This document shows positions 54,277 to 63,318 of a DNA stretch of 64,000 nt, in pieces. The stretch comes from Candidatus Hydrogenedens sp. (GTDB lineage Bacteria; Hydrogenedentota; Hydrogenedentia; Hydrogenedentales; JAEUWI01): contig WGMK01000005.1 in the NCBI GenBank assembly GCA_016125095.1, positions 124,001-188,000 of the forward strand, written 5' to 3'. Each line of letters starts with the position of its first letter. Position 1 is the stretch's first letter. The notes under the pieces were generated by a model. It made no database searches and was not told where the DNA came from. It saw nothing but the letters and a program-made list of their open reading frames with translations. Made by a program: the position numbers and the translations under genes.

Positions 54277-55689
54277 TTATCCCCGCTGCAGCACCACCAT
54301 GCTCATGTCGTCCGGCTGAGCGCTCCCCTCGGCGAATTGCTCGACCGTGGCGAGAATCCCGGCAATCAGCGCGGCGGGTTCGTGGCCTGCCTGCTCGAGC
54401 ACCGTCTCGCGGTAGCGCTCGATGCCGAATCGGGCGCCGTCGTCGCGCGGCCATTCGTGGAATCCATCGCTGGCCAGCACGAGAAAGTCGCCCGGCTCGA
54501 GCGTCAGTTCAATCCCCTGCCCCCCGAGCGTATCGAGTACCCCGAGCGGCGGGGTGTCGGCGGCGAAAGACTCGATGGAACGGTCCCGGGAGCGGTAAAC
54601 GTAGTTCGGGCCATGGCCCGCCGAGAACAACTCAACTCGGCCGCTGTCTTCGTGGGCGATGGCAACGGCCAGGGTCACGAACCAGCCCGGCGGCAGGTCG
54701 TCGCGGAGCAGCGTATTGACCAGTCCCAAGGCCTCGGCGAGCATGCCCGACTGCCGGAGCACGGCCCTCAGGTACGACCGGCAAAGGGCCGCCACCAGCG
54801 CGGGCCCCAGGCCATGCCCACTGACATCGGCCAGCACCGCAGCAAGGCGGCCGCCGGGCAGGGGTATCCAATCGTAATAGTCGCCCCCGGCCATCTCCGC
54901 CGGGCGGTTCCACCCAGCCACCTGAAAGGTTTTCGATTCCGGTGCTTCTCGCGGCAGCAGGCCTTCCTGAATCTTGCCGGCCACGCGGATGCCATGCTCG
55001 GCATTCTCGCGCCGGGCGGTCTCCTGAATCTCGGCGAGGGCATAGCCGCGGATGCGCGCCGCCACCCAGGCCCCCGCAAGGCCGAGCAGAAACAACAGCG
55101 GGACAATCACCACTTGGACGCTGAACGGCAGCGGATCGTCGGGCGGAGCGTTGAAGGTGGAGCGGGAATAGGCGAGCAGGAGCGCATACCCGCAGGCGCT
55201 TGCGAGGCCATTGGTGAACGGAATCGACGGACGCAGGCTGAGGATACCGGTCACGATGAAAAAGGGGTACAGCATCAACACGGGACTGACAAGCGTGCGT
55301 TGCGGCGGCATTTCGCCGGAGCCGGACAGCAGGATCATCGCAATGGTCGGAAGCACCGATTCCACCACGGCGTTCAGTTTCCAGAACCACAGGGGCAGCG
55401 ATTCATCGCGGGCTTCGGCGCGGCGCGCGAAGATATACACCACGATTTCATAGACGGTGGCGGCGAGCACGAGCGAGAACATTTCGCGGAATCCGCTGGG
55501 TGTTTCGACCAGCATACGGCGGGTCAGCACCATGGCGATGAACGTGAAGCAGAGTCCGATGACGACGCGCAGCCGCAAGAGCTGGCTGCGGCGCGAGGCG
55601 ATTTCGAAGGCGGGATGGCGCGGCCCGAGAATGCCCTTGCGGATTGCATCGGGCGAGAGCAGGTCGAGTAGCGCTGACTTCAGGGTCAT
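54277..55689 (-). CDS. Membrane PP2C-type (SpoIIE/RsbU) serine phosphatase
   Basis: 470 residues. Several N-terminal transmembrane helices (residues ~40-230; LRVVIGLCFTFIAMVL, VIVPLLFLLGLAGAWVAA) are followed by a short helical linker and a SpoIIE domain: RPAEMAGGDYYDW, ADVSGHGLGPALVAAL, LFSAGHGPN, VLASDGFHEW and DDMSMVVL hold the metal-binding Asp residues. Acts by dephosphorylating an anti-sigma antagonist or similar partner in response to an envelope signal; no such partner is encoded nearby. GGGGGATCAC precedes the ATG. Located between valS and the purH-like gene on the same strand. Confidence 0.92.
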   Translation of the reverse strand: MTLKSALLDLLSPDAIRKGILGPRHPAFEIASRRSQLLRLRVVIGLCFTFIAMVLTRRMLVETPSGFREMFSLVLAATVYEIVVYIFARRAEARDESLPLWFWKLNAVVESVLPTIAMILLSGSGEMPPQRTLVSPVLMLYPFFIVTGILSLRPSIPFTNGLASACGYALLLAYSRSTFNAPPDDPLPFSVQVVIVPLLFLLGLAGAWVAARIRGYALAEIQETARRENAEHGIRVAGKIQEGLLPREAPESKTFQVAGWNRPAEMAGGDYYDWIPLPGGRLAAVLADVSGHGLGPALVAALCRSYLRAVLRQSGMLAEALGLVNTLLRDDLPPGWFVTLAVAIAHEDSGRVELFSAGHGPNYVYRSRDRSIESFAADTPPLGVLDTLGGQGIELTLEPGDFLVLASDGFHEWPRDDGARFGIERYRETVLEQAGHEPAALIAGILATVEQFAEGSAQPDDMSMVVLQRG

Positions 55690-55773
55690 GTGATCCCCCG
55701 GAAACTGAAACGCGGCGTCCGGCCAAGCACCGAACGCCGCGCAGTGTAGCACGCGGATAGGGGCGCCGCCAGC

Positions 55774-58401
55774 CTAGTCGGCCGCGGGCGCGCCCAGAAT
55801 GGTTTCGACGGAGACGAGGCCGACCTCGACTTTGCCTTCGGCGTAGTCGATGGACTCAACCTTCAGCATGAGGGCAATGTCGGAGGCAGCGAGGCGCACG
55901 GCTTCGAGCACCGGAGCTGCCGCAGTCACCACGGCGCGCTCTACCGGCGCGGCCATGCTGATGTTGGCCTCGGCCTTCGCCTTGCGGATCTCTTCAAGTA
56001 CGGCGATGGTGGCGTCGTAGAGCTTTTCGTGCTGCGGCGCGGGCACGGCGGCGGCTTCTGCAAGCGTCGGCCAGGGGCTGCGGTGCACGCTGCTGTGCAT
56101 GCCGGCATCGTTCGAATAGACCCAGCTCCACACTTCTTCGGCGATGTAGGGCACGAAGGGCGCGAAGAGACGGATGAGCGCGCGGTGCACGAGGCGCAGC
56201 GTGGCGCAGGCGGACAGCCGCCCGGGCGTCAGTTCCTCGTCGTAGGTGCGCTGCTTGGCCAGCTCGAGGTAGTTGTCGCAGAACACGCGCCAGAAGAAAT
56301 CCTCGGTGAGCGACATGGACTGCGCGTAGTCGAACTGGTCGAAGGCCTTCGTGGCGCGCTCGATGAGCGGGCGCAGCTCGGCCACCACGGCCTGATCGAC
56401 CGGCTCGGTGATCTTGTCGGGCGTGAGCAGCGCGGGGTCGATGCCGTCAAAACGACCTATCGCGAACTTGCTGGCGTTGAAGATCTTGTTCACCAGCTTG
56501 CGGCCGACCTTGAAGACCTGTTCGTCGTAGGCGGTATCGACGCCGAGCCGGGCGCGGGCGGCCCAGTAGCGCACGCTGTCCGCGCCGTGCTGTTCGACCA
56601 GCGGCTCGGGAGTGACCACATTGCCCTGGCTCTTGGACATCTTCTTGCGGTCGGGATCGAGAATCCAGCCGCTCAGCACGATGTTGTGCCAGGGCACTTC
56701 GCCCTCGTGCAGATAGGCCTTCACGATGGTGTAGAACGCCCACGTGCGGATGATCTCGTGCGCCTGCGGGCGCATGTCCATGGGGAATAGCTTGGCGTGG
56801 CGGTCGGCATTGGTGTACCAATGCGACGCAATTTGCGGCGTGAGTGAGCTGGTGGCCCAAGTGTCCATCACGTCCGGGTCACCGGTGAAACCGCCGGGCT
56901 GGTCGCGCTTCGCCTCGACGTAGCCGGGCGGGCAGTCGGAGAGCGGATCGATGGGCAGGTCTTCGTAATTGGGAATGATGCGCTGGTCGTAGTCCACCAC
57001 GCCCGCGCCATCGATGGCGTACCACACGGGAATTGGGACGCCGAAGTAGCGCTGGCGGCTGAGACACCAGTCCTGATTCAGGCCTTCCACCCAGTGGTCG
57101 TAGCGCTTGCGCATGTGTTCCGGGTGCCAGGCGATCTTCTGGCCCTGCTGCAGCAGCGCCTCTTTCTTGTCCATGATCTTCGTGTACCACTGTCGCGTGG
57201 GCACGAATTCGAGGGGACGGTCGCCTTTCTCGAAAAACTTCACGGCGTGCGTGATGGCCTCGGAAGGACGGTCGAGCACTCCTTCGGTGGCCTCGGCCAG
57301 CTCGATGGTGAGCTTCTGGGCCTTCTTCACATAGGCACCCGCGAGGCTGCCATAAGCCTCGTTCGCCTTATCGGGGTTCAGGCTTTCGATGGTGCGCTCG
57401 CCTTCGGCCCCTGCGCCTACGGCCACAAAGGTCGCCGGCATCAGGTGGCCATCGCGCCCTATGATCTGACGAATACGCAAGTTATACTTGCGCTGCCACT
57501 CCACGTCCGTCTGGTCGCCGAAGGTGCAGACCATGACCACGCCGGTCCCCTTTTCGGGGTCGGCCTTTTCGTCGGTCATAATCGGCACGGGCACCGAGAA
57601 CAGCGGCGTGACGGCGTTCTTGCCGAGGTAGGCCTGATAGCGCGCGTCGTCGGGATGCACCAGCACGGCCACGCAGGCGGCGAGCAGTTCGGGGCGCGTG
57701 GTGGCAATGACGAGGTGGCCGTCTTCGCCTTCGATGCCGAAGCGCAGGAAGTTGTACTGGCTGGGCAGTTCCTTGTCCACCAGTTCCGCCTGGGCGATGG
57801 CCGTCTGGAAATCGACGTCCCACATGACCGGACGCTCGGCCTGGTAGGCCTCGCCCTTTTCCAGCAGGTCGAGGAAGCTGTACTGCGAAATACGGCGGCA
57901 GTGCTCGTTGATGGTGGCGTATTCCTGGTCCCAGTCGTAGCTGAGGCCGAGGCGCGACCAGAGGCGCTTAAAGGCCTTTTCGTCCTCCACCACCACCTCG
58001 TCGCAAAGCTCGACGAAGTTCTTGCGGCTGATGGGCGTGGGCGCGCCCTTGCCGCCTCGGTCGGGCTGAAAGGCGGGGTCGTAGGGCACGTGGGCCTCGC
58101 ACTTCACGTTCATCATGTTCTGCACGCGGCGCTCGGTGGGCAGGCCGTTGTCGTCCCAGCCGATGGGGAAAAAGATGTTCTTGCCGCGCATGCGCTGATA
58201 GCGCACGATAAAATCCTGGTGCGAATAGCTGAACAAGTGGCCCACATGCAGCGAACCGCTCACCGTCGGCGGCGGCGTATCCACCACGAAAGTCTCGTCG
58301 CGGCCCTTGCTCGGGTCCCACTGGTATACGCCCGTGTCGGCCCAGGCGGACTGCCAGCGGCCTTCCACGTCGTCATGCTCGTATCGCTTCGGTAATTCCA
58401 T
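55774..58401 (-). CDS. valS: Valyl-tRNA synthetase
   Basis: 875 residues from MELPKRYEHDD; a TTG 9 nt upstream is less likely. Class I synthetase with the HIGH motif as GSLHVGHLF and KMSKSQGN. The sequence around PTVSGSLHVGH and IGWDDNGLPTERRVQN resembles, by recall, the compact actinobacterial/rickettsial type rather than the common ~950-residue bacterial type, and the coiled-coil arm at the C-terminus is short. Attaches valine to tRNA-Val; the editing domain is present (WSRLGLSYDWD through DVDFQTAIAQAELVDK). Possible horizontal origin is inference. Confidence 0.96.
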   Translation of the reverse strand: MELPKRYEHDDVEGRWQSAWADTGVYQWDPSKGRDETFVVDTPPPTVSGSLHVGHLFSYSHQDFIVRYQRMRGKNIFFPIGWDDNGLPTERRVQNMMNVKCEAHVPYDPAFQPDRGGKGAPTPISRKNFVELCDEVVVEDEKAFKRLWSRLGLSYDWDQEYATINEHCRRISQYSFLDLLEKGEAYQAERPVMWDVDFQTAIAQAELVDKELPSQYNFLRFGIEGEDGHLVIATTRPELLAACVAVLVHPDDARYQAYLGKNAVTPLFSVPVPIMTDEKADPEKGTGVVMVCTFGDQTDVEWQRKYNLRIRQIIGRDGHLMPATFVAVGAGAEGERTIESLNPDKANEAYGSLAGAYVKKAQKLTIELAEATEGVLDRPSEAITHAVKFFEKGDRPLEFVPTRQWYTKIMDKKEALLQQGQKIAWHPEHMRKRYDHWVEGLNQDWCLSRQRYFGVPIPVWYAIDGAGVVDYDQRIIPNYEDLPIDPLSDCPPGYVEAKRDQPGGFTGDPDVMDTWATSSLTPQIASHWYTNADRHAKLFPMDMRPQAHEIIRTWAFYTIVKAYLHEGEVPWHNIVLSGWILDPDRKKMSKSQGNVVTPEPLVEQHGADSVRYWAARARLGVDTAYDEQVFKVGRKLVNKIFNASKFAIGRFDGIDPALLTPDKITEPVDQAVVAELRPLIERATKAFDQFDYAQSMSLTEDFFWRVFCDNYLELAKQRTYDEELTPGRLSACATLRLVHRALIRLFAPFVPYIAEEVWSWVYSNDAGMHSSVHRSPWPTLAEAAAVPAPQHEKLYDATIAVLEEIRKAKAEANISMAAPVERAVVTAAAPVLEAVRLAASDIALMLKVESIDYAEGKVEVGLVSVETILGAPAAD

Positions 58402-58560
58402 CGGAGCCAATCCTTTATCACGTCCCGGAGATCATGCGCACCGCGCGGATGCAGGGGGGAAGCCGCGAGTATAGCAAAGCCCCCGCCGCCCGCGCGACGG
58501 GCAAAGCGGGGGCGGATGGAGGCGGGCAGGCCCCGCCGCAGCGTTGTGGGCTGGCCTCCC

Positions 58561-58785
58561 CGAACGCCGGAGGCGTTCCCTAAGCTAGCCCCGTGTTGGG
58601 CCGCGCTTCGCGGGCCTACGCGGGGTATGGCGGGACAAGACGCGACTACCCCGTAGAGGTTGCCTAAAATTCCGCATCGCAGCAGTTTAGGCAACCCCTA
58701 CGGGGTTGGCATCTTGTGGGGGCGCTGTCCCCGCGTTGGCCCGCGCGGACGCGGTCCAACACGGGGCTATAATAGGCAACCGCTC
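58561..58785. repeat. Complex palindromic element A, copy 1
   Basis: About 225 bp with several hairpins: GAACGCC/GGCGTTC (58562-58578); an imperfect stem CCCCGTGTTGGGCCGCG / CGCGGGCCTACGCGGGG; a central stem of ~21 bp (58647-58668 with 58686-58706, ACCCCGTAG, GGTTGCCTAAA); and a right arm CCCCGCGTTGGCCCGCGCGG through ACACGGGG. The same element occurs inverted at 62903-63135. The interval 58402-59047 holds no gene. Confidence 0.85.
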
Positions 58786-58817
58786 TGCGGTTGTGGAGGC
58801 AGCAGAATCAGTTTTCC

Positions 58818-59030
58818 GCTGTGGGCAGGTCTCCTGACCCGCCCACGCGCCCGACCGTATGGTCTCCTCTCCGGTCCAGCATCCGCGCGTCAATTCCGGG
58901 AGACCTTTCGGTCGCGCCGGTGGCGGGGTCGGGAGACCCCGCCACAGCAGGATGGGAATGGAGACCTGTCGGTCATAAGAGCGGGTGGGTCGGGAAACCG
59001 GCCCACAGCGGAGCGGCAGCGATTCGGTTG
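58818..59030. repeat. Degenerate GGTCTCC/GGGAGACC palindromes next to element A
   Basis: Palindromic units GTGGGCAGGTCTCCTGACCC, GGTGGCGGGGTCGGGAGACC (continuing to CCGCCACA) and GTGGGTCGGGAAACCGGCCC occur in a row with degenerate spacers. The piece at 58897-58946 (GGGAGACC, GGTCGCGCC, GGCGGGG) recurs in inverted, diverged form at 63160-63227. Nothing coding is visible. Confidence 0.6.
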
Positions 59031-59047
59031 TAGCGGTCCATCTGCGG

Positions 59048-60787
59048 CTACTCCCCCACGCGCTCGGCGTAGACGTAATAGGCGCTTTGGCTTTGGCCGT
59101 CCTGGGTTTCGAGCCAGGTTTGGAGGCGGGTTTCTCCGGGCTCGAGGGGGAGTTCAAGGAGGACGGCGGTGTTGTCGGGGGTGATGGCGATGGTTTGTTC
59201 GGTCTCTCCCACGCGGATTTTGGCGGTGGTGAAGGGGATGGCCTTGCCGCCGGGCACGGCGCCTTGGAGGGTGCCGCCGGATTCGGCGGGCCATCGGCGC
59301 AGCGCGAAGCGGTAGGTGCCGGGCCGGGCCACGTCAATCGCCCAGAAGCCGTTGGCGGGACGCCCCGCGAGCACCTGATCCTGATCCCAGATGGGGTCGC
59401 CGTGGATGTACATCGAACCGAGGCGGGTGGGATTCTCCGGGCCGCCGATGGTGATGGGGTTGTATTCGCCGAAGCGCTGCGACACGGAATCCCACCACTG
59501 GTCGAAGTCGGATTGCAGGCGCGCGACCACGTCGGGATGTTCGCCCGATACGTCGTGCTGCTGCCCGGGGTCGGACTCCACGTCGAAGAGCTGCTTTCCG
59601 TTGACGAGCCGCCATTGCTGCGTCATGGCCACGCCGTTGCGCCCCTTCTCCGGATGCTCGATACGCTGCTGGTCGTTGCACAGGGTCCGCTCGGGCCAGG
59701 CGGTGTCGGTGCCGGTAAGCAGACCGCGCATGCTGCGTCCGTCGAAGCCGGGCGTCTCGTCCAACTTAAGGCCGCAGAGTTCAATCAGCGTCGGCAGCAG
59801 GTCGATATGCGCGGTAAGGCGGTCGATATCGCGTCCGCCTTCCAGGCCGCCCCCGGGCCAGCGGATGAAGAAGGGCACCCTGTGGCCGCCCTCGTAAGGC
59901 ATGCCCTTCTTGCCGCGCATGCCGGCGTTGTAGCCTGCGCGGACGAAGCCGTCCTTGTCCACGTTCGCCCCGGCGGCGCTGCCGTTGTCGGTCATGTAGA
60001 TGACGATGGTGTTCTCGCGCAGACCGAGTTCGTCGATGCGCTGCAGGAGCTTCCCCATGTTCTCGTCGAAGTTGGCGATCATGCCGTAGAATTCGGGCTG
60101 CACCACGCCGTCCTGCCGGTAGGGCGCGGCGTATTGCTCGGGCACGATGTAGGGCGCGTGCGGCGCGTTGGTGGGCAGATACGCGAAAAAGGGCCGGTCG
60201 GCGTTTTTCTCGATGAACCGCAGCGCGGCGTCGAACCAGACATCGGTGCAGTAGCCCGTGTGCGCCTCGGGCGCGCCGTTGTGCATGTATGTATCGCCCG
60301 CGTAGTCGTTGCCCCAGAAATCCGGCGCCTGCCCCACGCCGCCGCCGCCGTGGATGAGCGTCTCCTCGAAGCCGCGATCCTGTGGGCGATAGGGATAGTT
60401 GTCGCCCAGGTGCCACTTACCCCACATGCCCGTGCGGTAGCCGTTCGCCTGGAAGACCTGCGCCATGGTGGTTTCGTCGCGCCGAAGAATCGAGCGGCCC
60501 ATGATGGTGTGCCACACCCCCGTGCGGATCGAATAGCGCCCGGTGAGCAGGGCCGAGCGCGTGGGCGAGCAGGTCGGGTCCACGTGGAAATCGGTCAGCC
60601 GGACGCTCTCCTCGTGCAGCGCATCGAGGTGCGGCGTCTTCAGTATCGGGTTGCCGTGGCAGGAAAGCTCGCCGTAGCCCTGGTCGTCCGACATGACGAG
60701 GATGACATTCGGGGGGCGGCGGGTCTCCTGCGCGCCTGACGCGATGCAGGCCAGGCCCGCGAACAGGGCCGCCAAGAGTCGTTTCAT
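59048..60787 (-). CDS. Arylsulfatase family sulfatase, exported
   Basis: 579 residues with a signal peptide (MKRLLAALFAGLACIASG). The alkaline-phosphatase-fold sulfatase has NVILVMSDDQGYGELSCHG, the formylglycine motif CSPTRSALLTGRYSIRTG with Cys73-region modification site, GKWHLG and TDNGSAAG with a conserved Asp-Asn. C-terminal ~150 residues form an extra domain after the catalytic one (RPANGFWAIDVARPGTYRF). AGGGAGG precedes the ATG. It needs a formylglycine-generating enzyme, which is not in the window. Follows the sugar permease gene by 29 bp, so desulfation of a sulfated polysaccharide feeding the transporter is a natural hypothesis. Confidence 0.94.
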   Translation of the reverse strand: MKRLLAALFAGLACIASGAQETRRPPNVILVMSDDQGYGELSCHGNPILKTPHLDALHEESVRLTDFHVDPTCSPTRSALLTGRYSIRTGVWHTIMGRSILRRDETTMAQVFQANGYRTGMWGKWHLGDNYPYRPQDRGFEETLIHGGGGVGQAPDFWGNDYAGDTYMHNGAPEAHTGYCTDVWFDAALRFIEKNADRPFFAYLPTNAPHAPYIVPEQYAAPYRQDGVVQPEFYGMIANFDENMGKLLQRIDELGLRENTIVIYMTDNGSAAGANVDKDGFVRAGYNAGMRGKKGMPYEGGHRVPFFIRWPGGGLEGGRDIDRLTAHIDLLPTLIELCGLKLDETPGFDGRSMRGLLTGTDTAWPERTLCNDQQRIEHPEKGRNGVAMTQQWRLVNGKQLFDVESDPGQQHDVSGEHPDVVARLQSDFDQWWDSVSQRFGEYNPITIGGPENPTRLGSMYIHGDPIWDQDQVLAGRPANGFWAIDVARPGTYRFALRRWPAESGGTLQGAVPGGKAIPFTTAKIRVGETEQTIAITPDNTAVLLELPLEPGETRLQTWLETQDGQSQSAYYVYAERVGE

Positions 60788-60816
60788 GCCGAATACCTCC
60801 CTCGTTGATGCTTTGC

Positions 60817-61806
60817 CTACGCGAGTTCCTTCAAGCGGTCGAGCAACACGGCGGCGAGAATTACCAGCCCGAGCGTTACCTGTTGCCCGAAGGTCTCGAC
60901 GCCAATCCAGGTAAGGCCGCTGTTGAGCACGCTGACGACAATGAGTCCGACGAAGGTGCCGAGGATCGAGCCGCGTCCGCCGGAGAGGCTGGTGCCGCCG
61001 ATGACGACCGCCGCGATGACGGCGAGTTCGTCGGCCACACCCACCTTGGGACTGCCCGAGCCGAGTTTTGACGCCAGCATAATGCCGGCGATGCCCGTGA
61101 GAAAGCCGCCGAACATGTAGACCCAGAGTTTCACCCGGGCGATGGGAATGCCGCTGAGGCGCGCGACTTCTTCGTTGCCCCCGATCGCGAGCACGTTACG
61201 CCCGAAGCGGGTGTAGTGCAGCAGCACGATGCCGACCACCAGCACGACCACAAAGATGAGCACCGTGACCGGAATGGTGCCGCCCAGCTGATACCTCCCG
61301 AGCCAGGCATAGGCATCGGGCAGGGGCGAGACCGGCTTGCCGTCGGTCATCAGGTTGCCCAGGCCGCGCAGGGACGACATGAGCGCGAGCGTGACGATGA
61401 ACGGCGGAATCGCGAGGCGGGTGATGAAGAGCCCGGCGATGGCACCCGACGCGGTGCCCGCAATCAGCGCGATGCCCCAGCCCACGACGATCCAGAGGGC
61501 GACGGGGTCTCCCCCCCACTTCACCGCAAGCGCGCTGAGCACGCCGCAGAGCGCGACGAGCGACCCCACGGACAGGTCGATGCCGCCGGTAATGATAATG
61601 AAGGTCATGCCGACGGCCATGACGCCGTAGATGGCGGACTGGTTCAGCACGAGCATCATGATGTTGAACGAGGCAAAGCCGGGGTTGCCCTGGCGCCGGC
61701 CAATCAGCTCGAACGCGATGATTTCGACCACAAGCGCGGTGAGCAGCGGGCCATAGGTGAGCAGGCCGCGGCGGAGCGACTGCGCGCCTGGGGAAAGCAT
61801 GGACAT
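60817..61806 (-). CDS. Ribose-type sugar ABC transporter permease (RbsC-like)
   Basis: 329 residues, about nine to ten membrane helices, with the family signatures GMTFIIITGGIDLSVGSLVAL, GLGNLMTDGKPVS, GGNEEVARLSGI and GGTSLSGGRGSILGT. It forms the inner-membrane channel with a Walker ATPase of RbsA type, which is missing from this operon: only the binding protein (upstream, 4-bp gap) and the sulfatase (downstream) flank it. The start at 61806 is followed by a second ATG two codons later. Confidence 0.94.
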   Translation of the reverse strand: MSMLSPGAQSLRRGLLTYGPLLTALVVEIIAFELIGRRQGNPGFASFNIMMLVLNQSAIYGVMAVGMTFIIITGGIDLSVGSLVALCGVLSALAVKWGGDPVALWIVVGWGIALIAGTASGAIAGLFITRLAIPPFIVTLALMSSLRGLGNLMTDGKPVSPLPDAYAWLGRYQLGGTIPVTVLIFVVVLVVGIVLLHYTRFGRNVLAIGGNEEVARLSGIPIARVKLWVYMFGGFLTGIAGIMLASKLGSGSPKVGVADELAVIAAVVIGGTSLSGGRGSILGTFVGLIVVSVLNSGLTWIGVETFGQQVTLGLVILAAVLLDRLKELA

Positions 61807-61810
61807 CGGG

Positions 61811-62749
61811 CTACTGCTGTTCCGCTGCCAGGGATTCCTGGGTGATCAGCGCGACCTCCACCGGAACGATGGGCGGTACTTCCTCGCCCTTCAGCTGCTT
61901 CGCGATCACCTGAATGGTGGTGGCGCCGATCTTGTCGGGGAACTGCACGGTGTCGGCCTTGAGCGCCTTGCCCTGCCGGATGGCGTCGCGCGCCTCGGGA
62001 GTGCCGTCGAAGCCGACGATGATGATCTTGTCCTGCAGGCCGGCGGCTTCCACTGCGGCGAGCGCGCCCAGCGCCGAGTCGTCGTTGATGCCGAAGATCG
62101 CGTCGAGATCCGGATGCGCCTGCAAGAGGTCCTGCGTCACGCGGAGCGCCTTGTCGCGCTGGCCCTCGCTGGGCACGCGCTGCACGATGGTCAGGTCGGG
62201 GTATTGGTCGATCACCTCGACGAAGCCGCGGGTGCGATCCTGCACCGAGGCCACGATGGGGTGATCGACAATCGCGATCTTGCCCTTGCCGCCGAGTTCC
62301 TTCGCCAGGTACTCCGCGAGGATACGCCCGCCCTGCACGTTGTCCGAGGCGATGTGCGAGACGGCATCGGCGTCGTGCGCGGCGATATCGGCGGTGAATA
62401 CCGGTATGCCGGCGGCGCGGGCCTCGGCAATCACGGGTACCATGCCGCTGGAATCGTTCGGCGCGACGATGAGCGCGTCAACGCCTTGGGCGATGAAGGT
62501 TTCGATCTGGTCGTGCTGACGCCGCGAGTCGAATTCGGCGTATTGCAGGCGCAGTTGAAAGCCCTGCGCCTCGGCCTCTTGCTGCATGGCGGCCACCATA
62601 TCCTGATAGAAAATGTGGGTCTGGGTGAGCAGCGCCGCGCCGATGACCGGCTTGGCGGCGTCCCCCGGCGCCGGCGAACCGGAACCGCAGGCCGTGAACA
62701 CGACAGACACCAGCACGGCCGACGCGGCCAGCAACAGACGCTTGCGCAT
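61811..62749 (-). CDS. Ribose-type sugar ABC transporter substrate-binding lipoprotein (RbsB-like)
   Basis: 312 residues from MRKRLLLAASAVLVSVVFTAC (lipobox FTAC, Cys21). Periplasmic-binding type 1 fold: AALLTQTHIFYQDMVAAMQQ, DALIVAPNDSSGMVPVI, FTADIAAHDADAVSHIASDN, DAIFGINDDSALGALAAVE and VGFDGTPEARDAI. GGGAG 9 nt before the ATG. Captures a pentose- or hexose-like sugar or similar ligand; specificity is not visible. First gene of the binding protein, permease, sulfatase operon. Confidence 0.94.
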   Translation of the reverse strand: MRKRLLLAASAVLVSVVFTACGSGSPAPGDAAKPVIGAALLTQTHIFYQDMVAAMQQEAEAQGFQLRLQYAEFDSRRQHDQIETFIAQGVDALIVAPNDSSGMVPVIAEARAAGIPVFTADIAAHDADAVSHIASDNVQGGRILAEYLAKELGGKGKIAIVDHPIVASVQDRTRGFVEVIDQYPDLTIVQRVPSEGQRDKALRVTQDLLQAHPDLDAIFGINDDSALGALAAVEAAGLQDKIIIVGFDGTPEARDAIRQGKALKADTVQFPDKIGATTIQVIAKQLKGEEVPPIVPVEVALITQESLAAEQQ

Positions 62750-62902
62750 GACGAATCTCCCGAAAGGCAAAGGGTTTCGGGTGCAGGGTACGGAATCGGG
62801 CGCGGAGCGCGCAAGCGCGGGCCCGATGCGTAAACAGTCTGGCAATCCGGAATGACGAGAGCACCCAGTTTGGGAACCGCCAAGCGGAAAACAGAAAAGC
62901 CG

Positions 62903-63135
62903 AGTAGCGGTTACCTAAGGTAGACCCGTGCTGGACCGCGTCCGCGCGGGCCAACGCGGGGACTACGCCGGTCCAAAGTAACTACCCCGTATGGGTTGCC
63001 TAAACTGCGGCGGTATGCGATTGTGGGCAACCCCTACGGGGTAGCCGCGTCTCGGCCTGCCATACCCCGCGTAGGCCCGCGCGAAGACGCACGGCCCAAC
63101 ACGGGGCTAGATCTAGGGAACGCCGCAGGCGTTCG
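62903..63135. repeat. Complex palindromic element A, copy 2 (inverted)
   Basis: The reverse complement of the copy at 58561-58785 with diverged positions: arm TGGACCGCGTCCGCGCGGGC at 62930s, central stem ACCCCGTATGGGTTGCCTAAA (62984-63004) with TGGGCAACCCCTACGGGGT (63024-63042) and ending in GAACGCCGCAGGCGTTC at 63118-63134. Together the two copies bracket the sulfatase/permease/binding protein operon. The gap 62750-63318 has no gene besides this. Confidence 0.85.
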
Positions 63136-63159
63136 GGGCCGTCGTGCATAATCCCTGAT

Positions 63160-63227
63160 GTGGCGGGGTCTCCCAACCTGGTCCTCGCGCACGCGGGGAC
63201 CGACACTGGCGCGACCATAAAGTCTCC
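63160..63227. repeat. Diverged palindrome related to 58897-58946
   Basis: TGGCGGGGTCTCCCAACC followed by GGGGACCGACACTGGCGCGACC. It is recognisable as the inverted, diverged relative of the GGGAGACC/GGTCGCGCC segment near element A copy 1. Confidence 0.5.
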
Positions 63228-63318
63228 ACACCCTTGCGACCTCGCAACACTAGTGCTATCCTGCTGGCAGGATGGGTTTTACTGGCGAGCCTGCCCCCCT
63301 CCGCAAGGGATGTTTATC

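Noticed and set aside
58687..59337. Minus-strand frame of 216 codons overlapping repeats and the start of the next gene region.
   Set aside because: Low-complexity Pro/Ser/Arg sequence derived from palindromes; overlaps the real sulfatase C-terminus in another frame.
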